64,000 nt of DNA from Streptomyces sp. Z26 (GTDB lineage Bacteria; Actinomycetota; Actinomycetes; Streptomycetales; Streptomycetaceae), in assembly GCF_003665095.1 (NCBI RefSeq), contig NZ_RCHV01000002.1, forward strand, positions 434,001 to 498,000, given 5' to 3'. The notes under the pieces are model-generated. The model ran no database searches. It was not told the origin of the DNA and was given only the letters and a program-made list of their open reading frames with translations. This document shows, in pieces, positions 56,220-64,000 of this stretch. How positions within the stretch are numbered: the stretch's first letter is position 1; each line of letters begins with the position of its first letter. Position numbers and translations under genes: made by a program.

Positions 56220-57488
56220 CGCCTGATGCCCGCTTCTGAAACCGGCATCGGCGGCCCCGTTGCGATCATTTTCCGGCGCCGCGACCGGCGGGGACGCGCC
56301 TTCCGGGGCCCCCGCGGGAGCGTCCAGGACGCCGCGCGTGGCAAGCAGTACGACCAGCGCGGCGACCCCGCCGAAACCGGCGACGGCGAAGCCCGCGCCG
56401 GGCCCGCCCCACTCGATGACCGGCCCCACGAGCCCGGTGCCCGCGGCCGTCCCCACGCCGAAGGTGGTCACCAGCCACGAGAACGCCTCCGTCACCGTGC
56501 CCCGCGGCGCGTGCCGGTCGACGACCACGAACGCGCAGGCGAGCGCGGGGGCGAGGAACACGCCGGAGATCCCGGCGAGCACGGTCATCGCGGGTACGCC
56601 GGGGGTGAGCGACAGCGGCAGGTAACCCGCCGCGAGCGCCGCCACCAGCACGCGCAACCTGGGCTCGGGGGCGCCCGTCCACAGCCGCGCGCCGTACAGC
56701 AGACCGCCGACGAGGGCGCCGGCGCCGAGCGCGGAGAGCAGGTAGCTGGAGATGAGGCTGTCGCCGTGGTCGTCCGCGTACGCGACGGCGGCGACCGCGA
56801 TGGTGCCCAGCGCGACGCCGACGAAGAAGAACGCCCCGAGCAGCGCGACGAGTCCGCGGGAGCGCAGCGCGCCCAGCCAGTGCGCCTCGCGCGGACCGGA
56901 GCGCCACTGGCGCGAGGGCGGGGAGACGACGACCCAGAGGGCACCGAGCACCCCGACGACGTTGATGACGAGGAGCGCCGCCGCCTCGTTCCAGACCGCG
57001 ACGAGCAGCGTGACGAGCAGCGGCCCGACGGCGAACATCAGCTCCTGCGCCACCGCGTCCAGGGCGTACGCGGCGTGCACCCGGTCCTCGCGCTTGAGCA
57101 CGTCCGGCCAGAGCGCGCGCAGCCCGCCCTCCAGGGGCGGTGTGCACAGTCCGGCGACGAGGACCGCGGCGAACGCGAGCGGCAGCGGGTCGATCCCGAC
57201 GAACGCGAAGACGGCCATCCCGGCGGCCGAGACCGCCGCGGCGGGCAGCATCACGCGGGGCTGCCCCAGCAGGTCCACGGCCCGCCCCAGGGAGGGCTGG
57301 CCGACGGCCGTGGCGAGCCCGTACACGGCGGAGAGGACGCCCGCGAGCGTGTAACTGCCGCCCTCCGCGCGGACGAAGAGCACGATGCCCAGGGCCGCGG
57401 TCGCGTTCGGCAACCTGCCGATCAGGGTGCCGGCGAGCAGGCGCACGGCGTGCTTCGCGCGCAGCAGGTCGGCATAGCCGGTGGCCAT
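56217..57488 (-). CDS. MFS transporter
   Basis: 423 residues, twelve hydrophobic helices. The first half has GIVLFVRAEGGSYTLAGVLSAVYGLATAVGQPSLGRAVD (given as GSYTLAGVLSAVYGL and GQPSLGRAVD), a variant of the MFS loop 2-3 signature, and the second half EAFSWLVTTFGVGTAAGTG. The substrate is unknown. The ATG at 57488 follows GAGAGG. It diverges from a LacI regulator across a palindromic gap and may read through into pafA. Confidence 0.9.
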   Translation of the reverse strand: MATGYADLLRAKHAVRLLAGTLIGRLPNATAALGIVLFVRAEGGSYTLAGVLSAVYGLATAVGQPSLGRAVDLLGQPRVMLPAAAVSAAGMAVFAFVGIDPLPLAFAAVLVAGLCTPPLEGGLRALWPDVLKREDRVHAAYALDAVAQELMFAVGPLLVTLLVAVWNEAAALLVINVVGVLGALWVVVSPPSRQWRSGPREAHWLGALRSRGLVALLGAFFFVGVALGTIAVAAVAYADDHGDSLISSYLLSALGAGALVGGLLYGARLWTGAPEPRLRVLVAALAAGYLPLSLTPGVPAMTVLAGISGVFLAPALACAFVVVDRHAPRGTVTEAFSWLVTTFGVGTAAGTGLVGPVIEWGGPGAGFAVAGFGGVAALVVLLATRGVLDAPAGAPEGASPPVAAPENDRNGAADAGFRSGHQA

Positions 57489-57526
57489 CCGTACGGCTCC
57501 TCTCCGCCCGGCGTCACCGGGGGTTT

Positions 57527-57553
57527 TACGTATAACGGTCTGTGCTATACGTA
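57527..57553. promoter_or_regulatory. Palindromic operator between MFS and LacI genes
   Basis: TACGTATA (57527-57534) and TATACGTA (57546-57553) are perfect inverted arms with 11 bases between. They lie in the 102-base divergent gap in a conspicuously A+T-rich patch, which also supplies -10-like TATA sequences on both strands. The LacI-type protein encoded alongside is the likely ligand. Confidence 0.65.
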
Positions 57554-57590
57554 CCATGGCGCCGACCGGAGGTCCAGCGAAGGAGCGTGT

Positions 57591-58649
57591 GTGGCCAGCG
57601 GGAGACACCAGGGGCCCGACGACGACGCCGGGCCCGTACGGCCCACCAGCCGCGACGTGGCGCGCAGCGCGGGCGTCTCGCAGGCGACCGTCTCCCTCGT
57701 CCTGCGCGACAAGTGGCACGGCCGCGTCTCGACCGGCACCGCCGAGGTCGTGCGGACCGCGGCGCGCGAGCTGGGCTACCGGCCGAACCTCGCCGCGCGC
57801 AGCCTGCGCCTCGGGCGTACGCGCACCGCGCTGCTCGTCGTACCGGCGCTGACCAACGAGTTCTTCGCGCGCGTCCACACCGGCGCGGCGCGCGTCGCGG
57901 CCGAGCACGACTTCGGGATGGTCCTCTACCCGTCGCCGGAGATCGCGGCGCCCGCGCCCGACCCGTTCGGCTCCGCGCGCGCGGCGCTGGACGGGGTGAT
58001 CGCGTCCTCGATGGCGGTGGAGGCGCTGGCGACACTGCGCGCCGACGGGCTGCCGCTGGTGATGCTCGACAGCGACCCCGGCGGCAGCGAGGCGACCGTC
58101 AACCTCGACATCGCGGACGGCATGCGCCGCGTGGTCGAGCACCTGGTGGGGCTCGGGCACCGGCGGCTGGCGCACGTGACCGCCGCGGTGGACTCGTGGA
58201 CCTTCCACGCCCGCGCCCGCGCGCTCGCCGACGCGCTGGCGGACACCCCGGCGGCGCTCGTCCGCACCGAACGGGCCGAACTCACCGTCACCGGCGGGCT
58301 GGAGGCCACCACCCGCGTCCTGTCCGCCGCCCCCGACGCCACCGCGCTCGTCTGCGACGACGACATGCTGGCGGCGGGCGCGTGCAAGGCCGTACGGCGG
58401 CTGGGGCTGCGCGTGCCCGACGACGTGTCCGTGACCGGCTTCGACGACCTGTCGCTGGCGACGGCCGTCGAGCCGGAGCTGACGACCGTACGGCTCCCGG
58501 CCGAGGAGATCGGCGCGAACGGCATGCGGGCGCTGCTCGCCGTGCTGGAGGAACGCGCGCCGGACACCGGCGTACTGCCCGTGTCGCTGGTCGCGCGGGG
58601 CTCCACCGCACCGCCGGGACCCGCCTGGCGGCACGGCGGGGCCCGCTGA
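57591..58649 (+). CDS. LacI family transcriptional regulator
   Basis: 352 residues. An N-terminal helix-turn-helix (TSRDVARSAGVSQATVSLVL, about 19-38) and hinge (LGYRPNLAARSLRLGRT) lead into a periplasmic-binding-protein-like sensor domain (ALLVVPALTNEFFARV, DGVIASSM, LVCDDDMLAAG, VSVTGFDDLSLA). It usually represses sugar or nucleoside uptake genes; here the divergent MFS gene is the likely target. The GTG at 57591 has AGGAG a few bases upstream. Confidence 0.94.
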   Translation: MASGRHQGPDDDAGPVRPTSRDVARSAGVSQATVSLVLRDKWHGRVSTGTAEVVRTAARELGYRPNLAARSLRLGRTRTALLVVPALTNEFFARVHTGAARVAAEHDFGMVLYPSPEIAAPAPDPFGSARAALDGVIASSMAVEALATLRADGLPLVMLDSDPGGSEATVNLDIADGMRRVVEHLVGLGHRRLAHVTAAVDSWTFHARARALADALADTPAALVRTERAELTVTGGLEATTRVLSAAPDATALVCDDDMLAAGACKAVRRLGLRVPDDVSVTGFDDLSLATAVEPELTTVRLPAEEIGANGMRALLAVLEERAPDTGVLPVSLVARGSTAPPGPAWRHGGAR

Positions 58650-58732
58650 CGGGCGTTCACCCGCCACGGTGTGCGGGACGGGTGGTGGGCGGTGCCGTGA
58701 GCCCGGCGGGGCTGCCGGACACCGCCCCGGGG

Positions 58733-59587
58733 TCACCCGTCCCCGTCGGCCTTCGGCTTCTTCTTGGCGGACTTGCCGGTGGCGGAGTCGCCGTCACCGG
58801 TCGAGGCGTCCGAATCCGCGTCCGACCCGTCGCCGTCTCCGTCACCCGAACCGGCCGCGTCCTTCGCGGACTTGTCGGCCGAGGCGCCGTCCTCACCCAG
58901 CAGCCGCGACAGGTGGGTGCCCAGCACGCGCTTGAACTTCCGCTGCTGCGGGCGGGTGCGGTCGAGGACCGCGACCTCCAACTGCTCCGCCGTCAGGCTG
59001 CGCTCCCCGCCGTTGTTGTCGCGGGAGAGCGACTCGACGGCCAGCTTGAGCGCCTCCTCGAGGGACATGCCGTCCTCGTGGCGCTGATCGAGATACGTGC
59101 CGATCTGATCGGAGTTGCCACCGACCGCGACCGAACCGTGCTCGTCGACGATCGAACCGTCATGCGGGAGGCGGTAGATCTGATCGTCCTCGGGGGCGGC
59201 GCCGACCTCGGCGACGATCAGCTCCACCTCGTACGGCTTCTCCGCCGCGCTGGAGAAGATCGTGCCGAGGGTCTGCGCGTAGACGTTGGCGAGCCCGCGG
59301 GCGGTGACGTCCTCGCGGTCGTACGTGTAACCGCGGAGGTCGGCGTAGCGCACGCCGCCGATCCGGAGGTTCTCGAACTCGTTGTACTTCCCGACCGCCG
59401 CGAAGGCGATCCGGTCGTAGATCTCGCTGACCTTGTGCAGCGCCCGGGAGGGGTTCTCCGCGACGAACACGATGCCGTCGGCGTACTGCAACACGACCAC
59501 GCTGCGCCCGCGCGCGATGCCCTTGCGGGCGTACTCGGCGCGGTCGGCCATGGCCTGCTGGGGTGAGACATAGAACGGCGTCGACAC
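58733..59587 (-). CDS. prcA: 20S proteasome alpha subunit
   Basis: 284 residues. It begins [25 protein letters not shown] (given as [20 protein letters not shown]), the gate-forming N-terminus and H0 helix, followed by the Ntn-hydrolase sandwich ([32 protein letters not shown]). The last 50 or so residues are an acidic Ser/Asp/Gly tail ending [13 protein letters not shown]. The alpha rings gate entry to the PrcB chamber and dock the Arc ATPase. The gene follows prcB by 34 bases. Confidence 0.97.
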   Translation of the reverse strand: MSTPFYVSPQQAMADRAEYARKGIARGRSVVVLQYADGIVFVAENPSRALHKVSEIYDRIAFAAVGKYNEFENLRIGGVRYADLRGYTYDREDVTARGLANVYAQTLGTIFSSAAEKPYEVELIVAEVGAAPEDDQIYRLPHDGSIVDEHGSVAVGGNSDQIGTYLDQRHEDGMSLEEALKLAVESLSRDNNGGERSLTAEQLEVAVLDRTRPQQRKFKRVLGTHLSRLLGEDGASADKSAKDAAGSGDGDGDGSDADSDASTGDGDSATGKSAKKKPKADGDG

Positions 59588-59621
59588 CGGCTATCCGTCC
59601 TCTCCTAGTTCTCGACGACTG

Positions 59622-60467
59622 CTAAAGGGCCGGGGCCTGCGGCCCGTTGGGGAGCTGGAGGCGGCCGTCCACGACCGCGGTGACCAGCTCCGCCACCTCG
59701 GCCTCCGTGAGCTTCCTGCAACCCTCGTCGCTGATGACGGTCAGCGTCGGGTAGATCCGCCGGGTCAGGTCCGGGCCGCCGGTGGCCGAGTCGTCGTCCG
59801 CCGCGTCGTACAGCGCCTGCACGGCGACGGTGCACACCTGCTGCTCCGTCAGGTCGTCGCGGTACATCTTCTTCAGCGCGCCGCGCGCGAACACCGAGCC
59901 GGAGCCGACGGCGGTGAAGCCGACCTCCTCCGAACGCCCGCCCGTCACGTCGTACGAGAAGATGCGGCCCTTCCCGCGCTCCACGTCGTAACCCGCGAAC
60001 AGCGGGACCACGGCGAGGCCCTGGAGCGCCATGCCGAGATTGCCGCGGATCATCGTGGAGAGGCGGTTCGCCTTGCCCTCCAGGGAGAGCTGCGAGCCCT
60101 CGACCTTCTCGAAGTGCTCCAGCTCCAGCTGGAACAGCTTCGTCATCTCCACGGCGAGACCGGCCGTCCCCGCGATGCCGACGGCCGAGAACTCGTCGGC
60201 GGGGAAGACCTTCTCGATGTCGCGCTGCGCGATGACGTGCCCCATCGTGGCCCGCCGGTCACCGGCGATCACCACACCGCCGGAGAACGTCATCGCCAGG
60301 ATCGTCGTGCCGTGCGGCGCCTCGATGGCGCCCTGCACGGGCGGCAGCGGACGGCTGCCGGGCATCTGCTCCGGCGCGTGCGACGACAGGAAGTCCATGA
60401 ACGAGGACGAGCCGGGCGTCAGGAAGGCTGCCGGCAGACGCCCTGTGTCACGAGTGTTGGCTTCCAC
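59622..60467 (-). CDS. prcB: 20S proteasome beta subunit
   Basis: 281 residues. A propeptide of about 53 residues ends EAPHG, and autocleavage would expose the catalytic Thr54 of TTILAMTF. The family's Asp and Lys are in GDRRATMG and nearby. It degrades Pup-tagged proteins inside the PrcA/PrcB barrel. The GTG at 60467 has GGAAGG just upstream. prcB-prcA form one unit; the terminator at 60557-60593 separates it from pup, so it needs its own promoter. Confidence 0.97.
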   Translation of the reverse strand: MEANTRDTGRLPAAFLTPGSSSFMDFLSSHAPEQMPGSRPLPPVQGAIEAPHGTTILAMTFSGGVVIAGDRRATMGHVIAQRDIEKVFPADEFSAVGIAGTAGLAVEMTKLFQLELEHFEKVEGSQLSLEGKANRLSTMIRGNLGMALQGLAVVPLFAGYDVERGKGRIFSYDVTGGRSEEVGFTAVGSGSVFARGALKKMYRDDLTEQQVCTVAVQALYDAADDDSATGGPDLTRRIYPTLTVISDEGCRKLTEAEVAELVTAVVDGRLQLPNGPQAPAL

Positions 60468-60556
60468 ACGTTTCCTTCCACCAGATCGTGAAGTCGGAAT
60501 GGCCGATCGAGATCATCGGATACTGCACGGACATTACCCATGCCCGGGGAAGTCAT

Positions 60557-60593
60557 CCGTCCCGCACCCCTGCCGTACAGGGATGCGGGACGG
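60557..60593 (-). terminator. Terminator between pup and prcB
   Basis: CCGTCCCGCA (60557-60566) and TGCGGGACGG (60584-60593) pair, extended by CCCCTG/CAGGGA with one mismatch around a five-base loop, just after the pup stop. Confidence 0.75.
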
Positions 60594-60605
60594 CGACCGA
60601 GCGCG

Positions 60606-60824
60606 TTACTCTCCGCCCTTCTGGACGAAGCTCCGCACGAAGTCCTCGGCGTTCTCCTCCAGGACGTCGTCGATCTCGTCGAGGACGGAGTCGACATCTT
60701 CGGACAGGGCCTCCTGGCGCTCCTTGAGGTCCTCCGATGCCTGGGTGTCCTCCGTCTGCTCCTCGGTCTCCTCTGTCTGGCGTGTCGCCTTCTGCTGCCC
60801 GCCGCCGGTGTCCTTGGTCGCCAT
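60606..60824 (-). CDS. pup: Prokaryotic ubiquitin-like protein Pup, C-terminal GGE
   Basis: 72 residues: MATKDTGGGQQKATR, a Glu/Gln-rich disordered half, then the Arc-binding helix region (DVDSVLDEIDDVLEENAEDF) and FVQKGGE. The final codon before TAA is GAG, so Pup is made directly as the ligatable Glu form rather than the Gln form needing Dop deamidation. PafA attaches it to lysines; the disordered N-terminus starts unfolding by Arc. The ATG at 60824 has GAGGGA upstream. It lies 142 bases after dop. Confidence 0.97.
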   Translation of the reverse strand: MATKDTGGGQQKATRQTEETEEQTEDTQASEDLKERQEALSEDVDSVLDEIDDVLEENAEDFVRSFVQKGGE

Positions 60825-60966
60825 TTCCCTCACCCGCTCGGTTCGGTGTAACGCGAGTCGTACAAGATCAGACCCTACAAGTCGGGACTGACATCGGCCC
60901 TTCACTTCCCACAACGCCCGCAGGCCACCCCCATGATTCCCGGATCAGGGCGCGATCACCCGCGGC

Positions 60967-62478
60967 TCAGCCGCCGGAAAGGTGCCGGACCAGCTCGTCC
61001 GCGGTGCGGCAGCGGTCCAGGAGGTCCTTCACATGGCTCCGCGTCCCGCGCAGCGGCTCCAGTGTGGGGACCCGCTGGAGCGAGTCGCGGCCGGGCAGGT
61101 CGAAGATCACCGAATCCCAGGAGGCCGCCGCGACGTCGTCCGCGTACTGCTCCAGGCAGCGCCCGCGGAAGTACGCGCGGGTGTCGTCGGGCGGCTCCGT
61201 CACGGCCCGCGCCACGTCCCGCTCGTCCAGCAGGCCCTTCATCCTGCCGCGGGCCCGGAGCCGGTTGTAGAGGCCCTTGTCGGCGCGTACGTCGGCGTAC
61301 TGGAGGTCCACCAGGTGCAGCCGGGCCGCGTCCCAGTCGAGCCCGTCGCGGCGCCGGTAGCCCTCCATCAGCTCCCGTTTCGCGACCCAGTCCAGCTCCC
61401 CCGCCAGGCTCATGGGGTCGTGTTCGAGCCGTACGAGCACGTCCTCCCAGCGGTTCAGCACGTCCTTGGTCTGCTCGTCCGCGTCGGCGCCCCAGCGGTC
61501 CTCGACGTACTTGCGGGCCAGCTCGAAGTACTCCATCTGGAGCTGGACGGCGGTCAGCGTACGGCCGCTGCGCAGCGTGACCAGCTTGCGGAGCGAGGGG
61601 TCGTGCGAGACCCGGTGCAGGGTGCGTACGGGCTGGTCGACCGCGAGGTCCACGGCGATGAAGCCGTCCTCGATCATGGACAGGACCAGCGCGGTGGTGC
61701 CGAGCTTCAGATACGTCGAGATCTCGGACAGGTTGGCGTCCCCGATGATCACGTGCAGCCGGCGGTACTTCTCGGCGTCCGAGTGCGGCTCGTCGCGGGT
61801 GTTGATGATCGGCCGCTTGAGCGTCGTCTCCAGCCCGACCTCGACCTCGAAGTAGTCGGCGCGCTGGCTGATCTGGAAGCCGTGTTCGCCGCCGTCCTGG
61901 CCCAGGCCGACCCGTCCGGCGCCGCACACGACCTGCCGCGACACGAAGAAGGGGGTGAGGTGCCGCACGATGTCCGAGAACGGCGTCTCCCGCTTCATCA
62001 GGTAGTTCTCGTGGGTGCCGTACGAGGCGCCCTTGTTGTCCGTGTTGTTCTTGTAGAGCAGTATCGGCTGCGCGCCGGGCACCTCCGTCGCGCGCTGCGC
62101 CGCCTCCGCCATCACGCGCTCCCCCGCCTTGTCCCACAGGACGGCGTCGAGCGGGTTGGTGACCTCCGGCGAGCTGTACTCGGGGTGGGCGTGGTCGACG
62201 TACAGCCGCGCGCCGTTGGTGAGGATCACGTTGGCCAGGCCGATGTCCTCGTCCGTGAGCTGGCTGGCGTCCGCCGTCTCCCGCGCGAGGTCGAAGCCCC
62301 GGGCGTCCCGCAGCGGGTTCTCCTCCTCGAAGTCCCAGCGGGCACGGCGTGCCCGGTGCATCGCCGCCGCGTAGGCGTTGACGACCTGGGACGAGGTGAG
62401 CATGGCATTGGCGTTGGGGTGTCCGGGCACGGAGATGCCGTACTCCGTCTCGATGCCCATCACGCGCCGTACGGTCAT
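60967..62478 (-). CDS. dop: Depupylase/deamidase Dop
   Basis: 503 residues, PafA-related. It starts [22 protein letters not shown] and has the longer Dop-specific loop (about 40-75) absent from Paf[16 protein letters not shown] with the catalytic Asp region, [17 protein letters not shown] and [18 protein letters not shown], ending HLSGG. Dop removes Pup from substrates and, where Pup ends in Gln, deamidates it; the latter is unnecessary here. The ATG at 62478 opens the conserved N-terminus. Confidence 0.97.
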   Translation of the reverse strand: MTVRRVMGIETEYGISVPGHPNANAMLTSSQVVNAYAAAMHRARRARWDFEEENPLRDARGFDLARETADASQLTDEDIGLANVILTNGARLYVDHAHPEYSSPEVTNPLDAVLWDKAGERVMAEAAQRATEVPGAQPILLYKNNTDNKGASYGTHENYLMKRETPFSDIVRHLTPFFVSRQVVCGAGRVGLGQDGGEHGFQISQRADYFEVEVGLETTLKRPIINTRDEPHSDAEKYRRLHVIIGDANLSEISTYLKLGTTALVLSMIEDGFIAVDLAVDQPVRTLHRVSHDPSLRKLVTLRSGRTLTAVQLQMEYFELARKYVEDRWGADADEQTKDVLNRWEDVLVRLEHDPMSLAGELDWVAKRELMEGYRRRDGLDWDAARLHLVDLQYADVRADKGLYNRLRARGRMKGLLDERDVARAVTEPPDDTRAYFRGRCLEQYADDVAAASWDSVIFDLPGRDSLQRVPTLEPLRGTRSHVKDLLDRCRTADELVRHLSGG

Positions 62479-62658
62479 GCGACCCTCCTTGCCCCGCGAC
62501 GGCCCGGGACCGGGTCGCCGCTCACATCCCGCCGCGCGTCCGGCCCGGACGGGGCCCCCGCGACCGCACCGCGCGAGGCGGCGGTACCGCAGAGCCTAGA
62601 ACGCGCGGTCCCGGGTGGGGAGATCACTGTGTGCTTCCTTCCGGGCCGGCTGGGAAAC

Positions 62659-62702
62659 GGTCCGGCTGCGGGCCCCCGCGCAGGGGCACCCGCAGCCGGT
62701 CC
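62659..62702 (-). terminator. Terminator after arc
   Basis: CCGGCTGCGGG (62662-62672) and CCCGCAGCCGG (62689-62699) pair, with an inner CCCC/GGGG stem and two outer G-C pairs. On the minus strand GTTT follows. It lies only a few bases past the arc stop. Confidence 0.75.
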
Positions 62703-62709
62703 GTCTTCG

Positions 62710-64000
62710 TTACAGGTACTGACCGGTGTTGGCCACCGTGTCGATGGAACGCCCGGTGTCCGCGCCCTGCTTGCCGGTGACGAGCGTGCGGATGAAGACG
62801 ATCCGCTCGCCCTTCTTGCCGGAGATACGGGCCCAGTCGTCGGGGTTGGTGGTGTTCGGCAGGTCCTCGTTCTCCTTGAACTCGTCCACGCACGCGGCGA
62901 GCAGGTGGGAGACCCTCAGACCCTTCTGGTTCTGGTCGAGGAGGGCCTTGATGGCCATCTTCTTCGCCCGGTCGACGATGTTCTGGATCATCGCGCCGGA
63001 GTTGAAGTCCTTGAAGTAGAGGACTTCCTTGTCGCCGTTGGCGTAGGTGACCTCCAGGAAGCGGTTCTCGTCCGACTCCGCGTACATCTGCTCCACGACG
63101 GACTGGATCATGCCGGCGACCGTGGTCTCGGGGTCGTCGTTGTGCTCCAGCAGGTCGTCCTGGTGCAGCGGCAGGGTCGGCGTGAGGTACTTCGAGAAGA
63201 TGTCCCGCGCCGCCTCCGCGTCCGGGCGCTCGATCTTGATCTTCACGTCGAGGCGGCCGGGCCGGAGGATGGCCGGGTCGATCATGTCCTCGCGGTTGGA
63301 GGCGCCGATGACGATGACGTTCTCCAGGCCCTCCACACCGTCGATCTCGGAGAGCAGCTGCGGGACGATGGTGTTCTCCACGTCCGAGCTGACACCGGAA
63401 CCACGGGTACGGAAGAGGGAGTCCATCTCGTCGAAGAAGACGATGACGGGCGTGCCCTCGCTCGCCTTCTCCCGGGCCCGCTGGAAGACCAGCCGGATGT
63501 GCCGCTCGGTCTCGCCGACGTACTTGTTGAGCAGCTCCGGGCCCTTGATATTCAGGAAGTAGCTCTTGCCCTGGGGCTTCCCGGTCACCTCGGCGACCTT
63601 CTTGGCGAGGGAGTTGGCGACGGCCTTGGCGATGAGCGTCTTGCCGCAGCCGGGCGGGCCGTAGAGCAGCACGCCCTTCGGGGGCCGGAGTTCGTGCTCC
63701 TTGAAGACGTCCGGGTGGAGATACGGCAGTTCGACCGCGTCCCGGATCAGCTCGATCTGGCCGCCGAGGCCGCCGATCTTGGCGTAGTCGATGTCCGGGA
63801 CCTCTTCGAGGACCAGCTCCTCGACCTCGCTCTTGGGCACGACCTCGTAGACGTAGCCGGAACGGGGCTCCAGCAGCAGCGCGTCACCGGGCCGCAGCGT
63901 GATGTCCAGCAGGGGCTCCGCGAGGCGGACGACGCGCTCCTCGTCGGTGTGGCCGACGACCAGCGCGCGCTCGCCGTCCTCCAGCACCTCCTTGAGGGTC
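62710..64000 (-). CDS. arc: Proteasome-associated AAA ATPase Arc/Mpa, 5' end outside window
   Basis: At least 430 residues; the frame is open through position 64000, so the N-terminal coiled coil that binds Pup is outside. Visible are the interdomain OB region ([16 protein letters not shown]), Walker A GPPGCGKT, Walker [10 protein letters not shown], the second region of homology [11 protein letters not shown], and the extreme C-terminus GQYL, the proteasome-docking motif. Arc threads pupylated proteins into PrcAB. It is upstream of dop with about 230 bases and a terminator between. Confidence 0.97.
   Translation of the reverse strand, partial: TLKEVLEDGERALVVGHTDEERVVRLAEPLLDITLRPGDALLLEPRSGYVYEVVPKSEVEELVLEEVPDIDYAKIGGLGGQIELIRDAVELPYLHPDVFKEHELRPPKGVLLYGPPGCGKTLIAKAVANSLAKKVAEVTGKPQGKSYFLNIKGPELLNKYVGETERHIRLVFQRAREKASEGTPVIVFFDEMDSLFRTRGSGVSSDVENTIVPQLLSEIDGVEGLENVIVIGASNREDMIDPAILRPGRLDVKIKIERPDAEAARDIFSKYLTPTLPLHQDDLLEHNDDPETTVAGMIQSVVEQMYAESDENRFLEVTYANGDKEVLYFKDFNSGAMIQNIVDRAKKMAIKALLDQNQKGLRVSHLLAACVDEFKENEDLPNTTNPDDWARISGKKGERIVFIRTLVTGKQGADTGRSIDTVANTGQYL

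Overview
The window is high-GC actinobacterial DNA (roughly three quarters G+C by eye) and almost certainly Streptomyces or a close relative. The reasons are GTG and TTG starts, the extreme third-position G/C bias, a Pup-proteasome locus, GlnA4-type ethanolamine genes, and a gene order from pheT through infC to pafA, prcBA and arc that is familiar from Streptomyces chromosomes. I saw no tRNA, rRNA, CRISPR array, transposase or integrase, and noticed no in-frame TTA leucine codon in the called genes.

Positions 1-16 kb are the accessory-looking part. A nonribosomal peptide synthetase (NRPS) runs off the left edge with the domain order C-A-PCP-(C...). An asparagine synthase gene lies upstream of it on the same strand, separated by a terminator-like hairpin and a palindrome-rich control region. 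Next come a PPK2 polyphosphate kinase, a small conserved protein, an SDR enzyme and a YCII/DGPF protein with its ECF42-type sigma factor and matching promoter. These are followed by a RibD/DHFR-like reductase, a phosphatase-fold protein lacking its catalytic histidines, a MocR regulator/EamA exporter divergon, a DUF1918 protein and a Tat-exported glycoside hydrolase-like protein.

Positions 16-29 kb are mainly housekeeping: a 3-hydroxyacyl-CoA dehydrogenase, a SpoIIE-type phosphatase, pheT-pheS, an orphan PAS histidine kinase, a SpoU methyltransferase, and rplT-rpmI-infC behind a long leader. A DUF1844 protein, an aquaporin and an SseB-family protein follow. Positions 29-34 kb carry an SDR gene behind a palindromic promoter, a mycosin-like protease coupled to a membrane protein, a PLP enzyme of the alanine-racemase fold and a DUF2510 protein.

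Positions 34.9-41.8 kb form an ethanolamine-type catabolic island: SDR, aldehyde dehydrogenase, gamma-glutamyl ligase (GlnA4 type), a divergent FadR-like regulator, an APC permease and a gamma-glutamyl hydrolase. Together they could import an amine, glutamylate it, oxidise it twice and release glutamate. Two operator-like palindromes sit in its promoters. A BtuF-like protein, an OsmC-like protein, a 5'-3' exonuclease, an iron-box-controlled siderophore-interacting protein and a secreted PI-PLC-like protein follow.

Positions 46.5-64 kb are a conserved protein-fate block on the minus strand: a Ski2-like helicase, tatC-tatA, pafC-pafB, two FKBP isomerases, pafA (downstream of an MFS exporter that diverges from a LacI regulator), prcA-prcB, pup, dop and arc, which runs off the right edge. 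Pup is tagged onto proteins by PafA, removed by Dop, and delivered to PrcAB by Arc. This Pup is encoded with a C-terminal Glu, so it needs no deamidation. I did not find a clearly undescribed multi-gene system. The best leads are the NRPS control region, several unassigned operators, the mycosin/membrane-protein pair and the degenerate enzymes.
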